NCBI GenBank assembly: GCA_902475415.1
Contig: CABRZK010000052.1
Span: 1 to 11,556 of the forward strand
Source of the DNA: an uncultured Eubacterium sp.
GTDB lineage: Bacteria > Bacillota > Clostridia > Lachnospirales > Lachnospiraceae
Length of the DNA stretch: 11,556 nt
Direction of reading: 5' to 3'
Shown: piece by piece, positions 6,096-11,556 of the stretch
How the letters are laid out: each line of letters opens with the position of its first letter
Numbering within the stretch: position 1 is the first letter of the stretch
Notes under the pieces: generated by a model
What the model was told of the DNA's origin: nothing
The model's input: only the letters and a program-made list of their open reading frames with translations
Databases searched by the model: none
Made by a program: the position numbers and the translations under genes

Positions 6096-7979
6096 TTATA
6101 ATTTTTTAACAAACAGTGCGCGGATCGCATTCAGCACTGCAATTACCATAACTCCTACGTCTGCAAAAATTGCAAACCACATGTTTGCGATTCCGACAGC
6201 TCCCAGCAGGAGAAATACCAGTTTCACTCCAATGGCAAAATAGATATTCTCATGAACGATACGCATACATTTGCGGGAGATACGGATTGCCTTCGCAATC
6301 TTTAACGGATCATCATCCATCAGTACAACATCCGCCGCTTCAATCGCAGCATCAGAACCCATGGCACCCATGGCAATTCCAATGTCCGCCCTCGAAAGTA
6401 CCGGAGCATCATTGATTCCGTCTCCGACAAATGCCAGTCTTTCTTTTTCACCCTTTTTACCAAGTAATTCTTCCACTTTTTCCACTTTGTCAGCCGGAAG
6501 CAGTTCGCTGTATACTTCATCGATGTCAAGTCTGGATGCAACGGACTCTGCAACTGCTTTTGCATCTCCTGTCAGCATAACCGTTTGTCGGATGCCTGAT
6601 TTTTTCAGTGCCCGGATGGCCTCCTCTGCCGTTGCCTTGATCCGGTCAGAAATAACGATATAACCTTCATAATTTCCGTTTACCGCCATATAAACTATCG
6701 TACCGATCTGGTCACTTTCATGGTATGCGATGCCGAGTTTTTTCATCAGCTTATAGTTTCCTGCTGCTACAGAAATACCATCCACTTTCGCTGTAATTCC
6801 ATGTCCGCCGATTTCCTCCACATCTGTTACTCTGGTCTGATCAATTTCTTTTCCATAAGCATTTTTTAAACTTTTACTGATTGGATGGGAAGAAAAACTT
6901 TCTGCCAGTGCTGCATACTCAAGCACTTTTTCCTTTTCCATGGTATTGTCACAGACACCTGTCACTTCGAAAACACCTTCCGTCATGGTACCTGTTTTGT
7001 CAAATACCACATATTTTGTCTGTGCCATGGTCTCCAGATAATTGGATCCTTTTACCAGTACTCCCTCACGGCTGGCTCCACCGATTCCGGCAAAAAAGCT
7101 CAGCGGAATACTGATGACCAGTGCACATGGACAACTGATGACAAGAAACGTCAGTGCACGGTAAATCCACATTCCCCAGTCCGGGGAAGCTGACATTGCA
7201 AGCATTCTGATCACCGGTGGCAGAATGGCAAGTGTCAGCGCACTGTAGCAGACTGCCGGGGTATAATATTTTGCAAATTTCGAAATAAAATTCTCGGATT
7301 TTGATTTCTTGGAACTGGAATTTTCTACCAGATCAAGGATTTTAGATACCGTAGATTCCCCAAATTCCTTTGTGGTCCGGATTTTCAGAACCCCTGACAT
7401 ATTGATACATCCGCTGATGATCTCATCTCCGGCTTTCGCATCCCTTGGAACGCTCTCGCCAGTGAGTGCGCTTGTATTCAGTGTGGAGTTTCCTTCCGTT
7501 ACAATTCCATCAATTGGTACCTTCTCTCCCGGCTGTACGACGATGATACTGCCAATTTCCACTTCATCCGGGTCAACCCGCTCCAGTTTTCCATCCACTT
7601 CGATATTCGCATAATCCGGTCTGATATCCATCAGTTCACTGATATTTCTCCGGCTCTTTCCAACCGCATAGCTTTGGAAAAGCTCACCGATCTGATAAAA
7701 CAGCATAACTGCAATGGCCTCTTTATAATCGCCGTTTTCATACAAAGCAACCGCCATTGCACCGATTGTAGCTACTGCCATAAGGAAATTCTCGTCAAAA
7801 ACCTGTCTGTTTAAAATTCCCTTTCCTGCTTTTCTTAAAATGTCATATCCCACGATCAGATATGGTACCAGGTATAAAAGGAATCTCACAATTCCACTTA
7901 CCGGTACAAACTGTAAGACAATCATCAGCACCGCTGCAATGATAATGCGGGTCAGCATTTTTTTCTGTTTTTTATTCAT
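6096..7979 (-). CDS. P1B-2-type Zn/Cd/Pb-exporting ATPase (CadA/ZntA-like) lacking an N-terminal HMA domain
   Basis: Integral membrane pump that uses ATP to expel divalent soft metals. Motifs in the 627-residue protein are TGES (173-176), the metal-binding CPC (283-285) in the transmembrane helix, the phosphorylated D327 in DKTGT, SHP (H365, P366) of the nucleotide domain, MLTGD (468-472) and GDGINDAP (519-526). The specificity residues of the Zn/Cd/Pb group are present: K586 in the seventh and D607 in the eighth helix. Copper pumps carry different residues there. The chain starts almost directly with the first helix after a short basic stretch, so the usual N-terminal GMDCxxC domain is absent; a free HMA protein is encoded 20 nt upstream. 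The start at 7979 follows AAAGGAG by 5 nt. I expect metal-dependent expression through the operator at 8257-8282. The exact metal is inferred. Confidence 0.96.
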   Translation of the reverse strand: MNKKQKKMLTRIIIAAVLMIVLQFVPVSGIVRFLLYLVPYLIVGYDILRKAGKGILNRQVFDENFLMAVATIGAMAVALYENGDYKEAIAVMLFYQIGELFQSYAVGKSRRNISELMDIRPDYANIEVDGKLERVDPDEVEIGSIIVVQPGEKVPIDGIVTEGNSTLNTSALTGESVPRDAKAGDEIISGCINMSGVLKIRTTKEFGESTVSKILDLVENSSSKKSKSENFISKFAKYYTPAVCYSALTLAILPPVIRMLAMSASPDWGMWIYRALTFLVISCPCALVISIPLSFFAGIGGASREGVLVKGSNYLETMAQTKYVVFDKTGTMTEGVFEVTGVCDNTMEKEKVLEYAALAESFSSHPISKSLKNAYGKEIDQTRVTDVEEIGGHGITAKVDGISVAAGNYKLMKKLGIAYHESDQIGTIVYMAVNGNYEGYIVISDRIKATAEEAIRALKKSGIRQTVMLTGDAKAVAESVASRLDIDEVYSELLPADKVEKVEELLGKKGEKERLAFVGDGINDAPVLSRADIGIAMGAMGSDAAIEAADVVLMDDDPLKIAKAIRISRKCMRIVHENIYFAIGVKLVFLLLGAVGIANMWFAIFADVGVMVIAVLNAIRALFVKKL

Positions 7980-7999
7980 AAAAACTCCTTTCGGGATTC

Positions 8000-8218
8000 T
8001 TATAAAAAGATCTCGCAGTCATCCTCTACTTTTTTGCAGTTCTTTAATACATCTTTCATGACTGTTTTCGGATCCTGTCCTTCTTCAAATTCTACGCTCA
8101 TTTTCAAAGTCATAAAATTTACAGTTGCGTCCTTTACACCTGCAGTTTTCTTTGCAGCCTCTTCCATCTTGTTTGCACAGTTTGCACAGTCTACGTCAAT
8201 TTTGTAAGTCTTTTTCAT
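8000..8218 (-). CDS. Free heavy-metal-associated (HMA) domain protein
   Basis: A 72-residue ferredoxin-like metallochaperone-type domain. The metal site is DVDCANCANKMEE, with D10, C11 and C14. An Asp just before the first Cys is typical of Zn/Cd/Pb HMA domains such as that of ZntA, whereas copper chaperones usually have Thr there. Two further cysteines near the C-terminus (C61, C68) could add ligands. No signal peptide is present, so it is cytosolic. The start at 8218 follows AGGAGA by about 8 nt. It is first in the operon, directly before the ATPase that lacks this domain, so it probably acts in trans as the pump's metal-binding domain or as a buffer. A CopZ-like copper role is less likely given the pump's residues. 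Confidence 0.92.
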   Translation of the reverse strand: MKKTYKIDVDCANCANKMEEAAKKTAGVKDATVNFMTLKMSVEFEEGQDPKTVMKDVLKNCKKVEDDCEIFL

Positions 8219-8256
8219 AATATAACTCTCCTGTTCTTTTGTTTTTCATTTTATTT

Positions 8257-8282
8257 TATGAACATTTGAATCATTGTTCATA
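8257..8282 (-). promoter_or_regulatory. Probable operator of the metal repressor
   Basis: An inverted repeat TATGAACA-N10-TGTTCATA has 8-bp perfect arms at 8257-8264 and 8275-8282. It resembles the TGAA/TTCA dyads bound by SmtB/CzrA/CadC-type repressors. It starts 12 bp downstream of the -10 box, around or just after the predicted start point, where bound repressor would block transcription of the HMA/pump/repressor operon. Assignment to the repressor at 5652-6020 is inferred from family and position. Confidence 0.8.
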
Positions 8283-8293
8283 TGTTTGATTTT

Positions 8294-8321
8294 ATTATAG
8301 CATTCTTTTTGTAGTTGTCAA
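8294..8321 (-). promoter_or_regulatory. Consensus sigma-A promoter of the metal operon
   Basis: On the minus strand a perfect TTGACA (plus 8316-8321) and a perfect TATAAT (8294-8299) are separated by 16 bp. It lies about 75 nt upstream of the HMA gene. Such a strong promoter next to a dyad operator fits tight repression and metal-dependent release. Confidence 0.9.
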
Positions 8322-8358
8322 CATATTATTTCATTTTTTTATTATCAAAAATCGATAC

Positions 8359-8429
8359 CAAAAAAACGGTAGCAAACAAAAACAGACAGGCGAATTAAAA
8401 TCTTAACTCGTCTGTCTGTTTTGTTTGCT
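8359..8429 (-). terminator. Rho-independent terminator of groESL
   Basis: About 90 nt after the groEL stop a stem of roughly 26 bp forms on the minus strand (AGCAAACAAAACAGACAG... with CTGTCTGTTTTTGTTTGCT), closed by a short AU loop and followed by ACC and a seven-T run (plus 8362-8368 region). The stem is longer than typical. It separates groESL from the metal-operon promoter about 40 bp further on. Confidence 0.92.
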
Positions 8430-8518
8430 ATTTTCTATTCTATCAGTCACATCGTGGTTTCGTCACGCTGCAACTTTTTCTCTCGTCTGACATGTGTATC
8501 GACGCACCTGAAAAAATC

Positions 8519-10147
8519 TTACATCATGCCCATTCCCGGTGCACCTGCGCCTGCTGGCATAGCCGGAGCCGGCTCTTTGATGTCTGCGACTACAGACTCT
8601 GTGGTCAGTAAGGTGGAAGCTACACTTGTTGCATTCTGTAATGCACTTCTTGTAACTTTTACAGGATCAAGGATTCCTGCATCTACCATGTTTACATACT
8701 CTTCTTTTGCTGCATCAAATCCGATACCCGGCTCGCTTTCACGAACTTTATTGATGATAACAGCGCCTTCCAGACCTGCGTTTGCGGAAATGTAGAACAG
8801 TGGAGCCTCCAGAGCTTTCAGGATAACTTTTGCACCTGTCTTCTCGTCACCTTCCAGTGTCTCAGCCAGTTTTGCAACTTCTTTTGTAGCATGGATGTAA
8901 GCAGATCCGCCGCCTGCAATGATTCCTTCCTCAACAGCTGCTTTTGTAGCTGCCAGAGCGTCTTCCATACGCAGTTTGCTTTCTTTCATCTCAGCCTCTG
9001 TAGCTGCACCAACACGGATAACTGCTACGCCGCCTGCCATCTTAGCAAGTCTCTCCTGTAATTTCTCACGGTCGAAATCAGAAGTTGTTGTCTCGATTTC
9101 TGCACGGATCTGAGCGATTCTTGCCTGAATTGCATCTGCCTCGCCTTCACCGTCAACGATGATTGTATTCTCTTTCTGAACTTTAACAGATTTAGCCTGA
9201 CCAAGCTGATCCAGTGTTACATCTTTTAATTCCAGACCAAGCTCGGAGGAAATTACTGTACCGCCTGTCAGGATTGCGATATCCTGCAGCATTGCTTTTC
9301 TTCTGTCACCATATCCCGGAGCTTTTACACCAACAACTGTGATTGTTCCACGTAATTTGTTTACGATCAGGTTTGTTAAAGCATCACCCTCGATGTCCTC
9401 AGCGATGATGAGTAATTTTTTACCTGTCTGTAAAATCTGCTCTAACAGTGGTAAGATCTCCTGAATGTTGCTGATTTTCTTATCTGTGATCAGGATGTAT
9501 GGCTCATCCAGGTTTGCTTCCATTTTGTCCATATCTGTTGCCATGTATGCGGAAATATATCCACGGTCAAACTGCATACCTTCTACCAGATCTAACTCTG
9601 TCTGCATTGTTTTGGACTCTTCGATTGTGATAACTCCGTCTGCGGAAACTTTCTCCATAGCATCTGCTACCATGTTTCCAACTGTCTCATCGCCAGCAGA
9701 AATTGCTGCAACTTTTGCGATATGGTTCTTTCCGTCTACTTTCTGGCTCATAGCTGCGATTGCTTTTACAGCAGCCTCAGTTGCTTTCTTCATACCTCTT
9801 CTCATAACGATTGGGTTTGCACCTGCTTCCAGGTTTTTCATTCCCTCTTTGATCATTGCCTGAGCAAGAACAGTAGCGGTTGTTGTACCATCACCTGCTA
9901 CATCATTTGTCTTTGTAGCTGCCTCTTTTACAAGCTGTGCACCCATATTCTCGAATGCATCCTCAAGCTCAATATCTTTTGCGATTGTAACACCGTCATT
10001 TGTGATCAGCGGTGCTCCGAATGATTTATCCAGAACTACGTTTCTTCCTTTTGGTCCGATTGTTACTCTTACTGTATCAGCAAGTTTGTTGACACCTGCT
10101 TCCAGTGCCTTTCTTGCGTCTGCTCCGTATTTAATTTCCTTTGCCAT
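8519..10147 (-). CDS. groEL: Chaperonin GroEL (Hsp60)
   Basis: The 60-kDa chaperonin subunit forms a double seven-membered ring in the cytosol and folds proteins in an ATP-dependent chamber capped by GroES. The 542-residue length is normal. Visible features are MAKEIKYGADARKALE at the N-terminus, the nucleotide-binding GPKGRNVVLD (31-40) and DGVTIAKDIELED (51-63), AGDGTTTATVLAQ (84-96), the EGMQFDRGYISAYM segment, and a short Gly/Met tail ending GMGMM. I place the start at 10147 (MAKE), since AGGAG lies 8 nt upstream and the family begins there; a reading from 10156 adds three unsupported residues. It follows groES by 83 nt and shares its promoter and CIRCE. HrcA repression and heat induction are inferred from the CIRCE. 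Confidence 0.99.
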   Translation of the reverse strand: MAKEIKYGADARKALEAGVNKLADTVRVTIGPKGRNVVLDKSFGAPLITNDGVTIAKDIELEDAFENMGAQLVKEAATKTNDVAGDGTTTATVLAQAMIKEGMKNLEAGANPIVMRRGMKKATEAAVKAIAAMSQKVDGKNHIAKVAAISAGDETVGNMVADAMEKVSADGVITIEESKTMQTELDLVEGMQFDRGYISAYMATDMDKMEANLDEPYILITDKKISNIQEILPLLEQILQTGKKLLIIAEDIEGDALTNLIVNKLRGTITVVGVKAPGYGDRRKAMLQDIAILTGGTVISSELGLELKDVTLDQLGQAKSVKVQKENTIIVDGEGEADAIQARIAQIRAEIETTTSDFDREKLQERLAKMAGGVAVIRVGAATEAEMKESKLRMEDALAATKAAVEEGIIAGGGSAYIHATKEVAKLAETLEGDEKTGAKVILKALEAPLFYISANAGLEGAVIINKVRESEPGIGFDAAKEEYVNMVDAGILDPVKVTRSALQNATSVASTLLTTESVVADIKEPAPAMPAGAGAPGMGMM

Positions 10148-10230
10148 TTCTATCACTCCTGATTCTTAAAAATAAAATTCTGTTCTGATCTGAAAATCTG
10201 ATTTTTATCTGTATATGATATCCTGCCGGA

Positions 10231-10515
10231 TTATCTGATCACTGCAAGAATATCATTCTGTTTTACAATGATGTATTCTTCATCATCGAGTTCTACTTCT
10301 GTACCTGCATATTTGGAATAGATAACTTTATCACCTACTGAAACATTCATCGTAACTTCTTTTCCATCAACAACTCCGCCAGGTCCTACGGCAACAACTT
10401 CTGCCTGCTGTGGTTTTTCCTTTGACTGTCCAGGAAGTACGATTCCTGATTTGGTAGTCTCCTCTGCAACTAACTGTTTTAATACAACTCTGTCAGCTAA
10501 TGGTTCTAATTTCAT
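10231..10515 (-). CDS. groES: Co-chaperonin GroES (Hsp10)
   Basis: A 94-residue subunit of the heptameric lid that caps GroEL. It shows MKLEPLADRVVLK at the N-terminus, the flexible GroEL-contacting mobile loop around ETTKSGIVLPGQSKEKP (about 19-35), the EVVAVGPGG strand, and the C-terminal VGDKVIYSKYAGTEV and YIIVKQNDILAVI. The length is typical. The start at 10515 has AGGAGG 7 nt upstream; an extension to 10551 would reach into the CIRCE and is rejected. First gene of the groESL operon. Confidence 0.99.
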   Translation of the reverse strand: MKLEPLADRVVLKQLVAEETTKSGIVLPGQSKEKPQQAEVVAVGPGGVVDGKEVTMNVSVGDKVIYSKYAGTEVELDDEEYIIVKQNDILAVIR

Positions 10516-10540
10516 TATAATTCCTCCTAACTCTATATTG

Positions 10541-10567
10541 TTAGCACTCAATAAAATCGAGTGCTAA
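10541..10567 (-). promoter_or_regulatory. Perfect CIRCE element (HrcA operator)
   Basis: TTAGCACTC (10541-10549), 9-nt spacer, GAGTGCTAA (10559-10567): exact match to the CIRCE consensus. It lies between the groESL promoter and the groES ribosome binding site, the usual position for HrcA repression and heat induction. hrcA itself is not in the window. Confidence 0.99.
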
Positions 10568-10582
10568 AAACTTTCTAGGTAT

Positions 10583-10611
10583 AAGATAGCACTCTCTTTC
10601 TTTTTTGTCAA
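10583..10611 (-). promoter_or_regulatory. Sigma-A promoter of groESL
   Basis: On the minus strand TTGACA (plus 10606-10611), 17-bp spacer, TATCTT (10583-10588). Predicted initiation falls near 10576, just before the CIRCE. The spacer carries an additional CIRCE half-site GAGTGCTA (10587-10594). Confidence 0.88.
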
Positions 10612-10633
10612 CATTCGATTTTGAATTTTATAA

Positions 10634-10939
10634 TTACTTTAGATTTATTTCATAAAATCCATTCGTCACCTGCAGGACCAGAATCATACCTGCACGGTTC
10701 TCATAACGCTCCTTTATCATCCCTGTACACACAGTCTCACAAGTGATCGTCCGGATCCGGCATTCATATACTGCATCCAGTGAAATATCAGAAAGACTGC
10801 CTGAGCGCAGGATCAGATGTACCTGCTCCATCTCCTTCTGATATTCTATGACTGTTGCCTCATAAATATTCTCATCTTTTTCCTTATCTTCTTTCAGATA
10901 CTGTACCATCGTAAGTACAGCTTTATCTCCATCATACAT
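10634..10939 (-). CDS. Unrecognised 101-residue protein between codY and groESL
   Basis: I do not recognise this protein. It is 101 residues, soluble, without signal peptide, membrane helix or cysteine cluster. After an acidic/lysine-rich stretch (about 15-24) it alternates short hydrophobic strands (IYEATVIEYQ, QVHLILRSG, AVYECRIRT, MILVLQVTNGFYEINL), suggesting a small beta-barrel. The pattern loosely recalls the N-terminal barrel of YcgR/PilZ-type proteins, but there is no RxxxR or DxSxxG c-di-GMP motif, so this is only an inference. The start at 10939 has AAGGAGAG about 8 nt upstream, which strongly supports real translation. It follows the codY terminator with no clear promoter of its own. 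Its stop lies only about 22 bp before the groESL -35, with no terminator between, so read-through into groESL is possible. Confidence 0.75.
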   Translation of the reverse strand: MYDGDKAVLTMVQYLKEDKEKDENIYEATVIEYQKEMEQVHLILRSGSLSDISLDAVYECRIRTITCETVCTGMIKERYENRAGMILVLQVTNGFYEINLK

Positions 10940-10976
10940 GCTCTCTTCTCTCCTTTTTACAAATATAATTCCCCGT

Positions 10977-11010
10977 TAAAGAAAAGGGCATCAGATTTGT
11001 CTGATACCCC
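10977..11010 (-). terminator. Rho-independent terminator of codY
   Basis: On the minus strand GGGTATCAGA-CAAA-TCTGATGCCC (plus 10986-11009, one wobble pair) is followed by TTTTCTTT. It begins about 17 nt after the codY stop codon. A moderate T-run interrupted by one C could allow some read-through to the next gene. Confidence 0.85.
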
Positions 11011-11026
11011 TCTTTTACTTTTATCC

Positions 11027-11556
11027 TTAATTCATTTTTTCTTTTTTGATCTTATCCAGTTCTTTGAACACGTAATCATTCACAACCTTGATGTAAGTTC
11101 CTTTCATACCGGATGAACGGGATTCGATCACACCCGCACTCTCAAATTTGCGGAGTGCATTGACAATTACAGAACGGGTGATTCCCACACGGTCTGCAAT
11201 CTTGCTTGCCACCAGAATCCCTTCCATTCCGTTAAGTTCATCAAAAATATGGATGATTGCTTCCAGCTCAGAGAAAGAAAGGGTGCTGATCGCAGATTGT
11301 ACGATCTGTTCTTTTCTGGTCTCTTCTGCACTCTCTTCATTAACAGAGCGGAGCATCTCAAGTCCCACGACAGTGGTTCCGTACTCACTCAAAATGATGT
11401 CATCAATTTCGTACATGGACTCTTTTCTGTATAAAAACAAAGTTCCAAGTCTCTCTCCTGCAATGTTGATCGGAGTAATGATCGCCTGATATCCCTGGGA
11501 TACATCAGCTGTAAATCCAAGTGTCTGCAGATTAACATTCTCTTTTGTGGAAAGAA
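11027..11556 (-). CDS. codY: GTP-sensing transcriptional repressor CodY, N-terminal part missing
   Basis: Global regulator of stationary-phase and nutrient genes in low-GC Firmicutes. It binds branched-chain amino acids through an N-terminal GAF domain and DNA through a C-terminal winged helix. About 175 residues are visible and the gene runs off the window edge. The end of the GAF domain is present (TPINIAGERLGTLFLYR, then DDIILSEYGTTVVGLEMLRS). The DNA-binding region reads SFSELEAIIHIFDEL, GILVASKIADRVGITRSV and NALRKFESAGVIESRS, followed by GMKGTYIKVVNDYV. Reading continues open from 11440 to 11556, so an apparent TTG start at 11440 is not the true start. The gene ends with its own terminator, followed by the unknown gene and groESL. 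Confidence 0.98.
   Translation of the reverse strand, partial: LSTKENVNLQTLGFTADVSQGYQAIITPINIAGERLGTLFLYRKESMYEIDDIILSEYGTTVVGLEMLRSVNEESAEETRKEQIVQSAISTLSFSELEAIIHIFDELNGMEGILVASKIADRVGITRSVIVNALRKFESAGVIESRSSGMKGTYIKVVNDYVFKELDKIKKEKMN

Noticed and set aside
10148..10230. Six TCTG (CAGA on the transcribed strand) repeats between groES and groEL
   Set aside because: Short, irregularly spaced and AT-rich; consistent with chance in a small intergenic gap.
11438..11440. TTG start for a short CodY at 11440
   Set aside because: The frame stays open to the window edge and the upstream residues match the CodY GAF domain, so the gene is simply cut by the window.

Overview
The window looks like chromosomal DNA of a low-GC Firmicute of class Clostridia, most probably a gut Lachnospiraceae. 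The evidence is codY, groESL controlled by a perfect CIRCE element, strong AGGAGG-type ribosome binding sites, long-stem Rho-independent terminators and a clostridial glpA/FAD-oxidoreductase/DUF1667/glpK cluster. All ten genes lie on the minus strand, so transcription runs from high to low coordinates. I found no credible gene on the plus strand and no mobile element, CRISPR array, tRNA or rRNA.

Layout in transcription order. (1) 11556-11027: 3' part of codY (GTP/branched-chain amino acid-sensing global repressor), ending in a terminator. (2) 10939-10634: a 101-residue protein I do not recognise. (3) 10621-8359: sigma-A promoter, CIRCE, groES, groEL and a strong terminator. (4) 8321-5652: a metal-resistance operon, consisting of a consensus promoter with an overlapping SmtB/CadC-like operator, a free 72-residue HMA metal-binding protein, a P1B-2 Zn/Cd/Pb-exporting ATPase without its own HMA domain, a 16-bp perfect hairpin, and a CadC/SmtB-type repressor as last gene. 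(5) 5633-610: a glycerol-3-phosphate utilisation operon, with a promoter followed by a terminator-shaped leader hairpin, then the glpA-like dehydrogenase with a BFD-type [2Fe-2S] domain, a second FAD/NAD oxidoreductase, a small four-cysteine DUF1667 protein and glycerol kinase. (6) 461-1: apt promoter and the 5' part of adenine phosphoribosyltransferase, cut by the window edge.

How the parts work together. GlpK makes glycerol-3-phosphate. The GlpA-like flavoprotein oxidises it to dihydroxyacetone phosphate and probably passes electrons to the adjacent flavoprotein and cysteine protein. In the metal operon the pump expels divalent metal, the HMA protein probably binds or delivers it, and the repressor, which carries both known metal-site signatures, should release the operator when metal is high. 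Most of the window is ordinary housekeeping DNA. The points worth a second look are regulatory (the hairpin in the glpA leader, an extra CIRCE half-site inside the groESL promoter, the hairpin before the repressor gene) plus the split pump design and the unidentified gene beside groESL.
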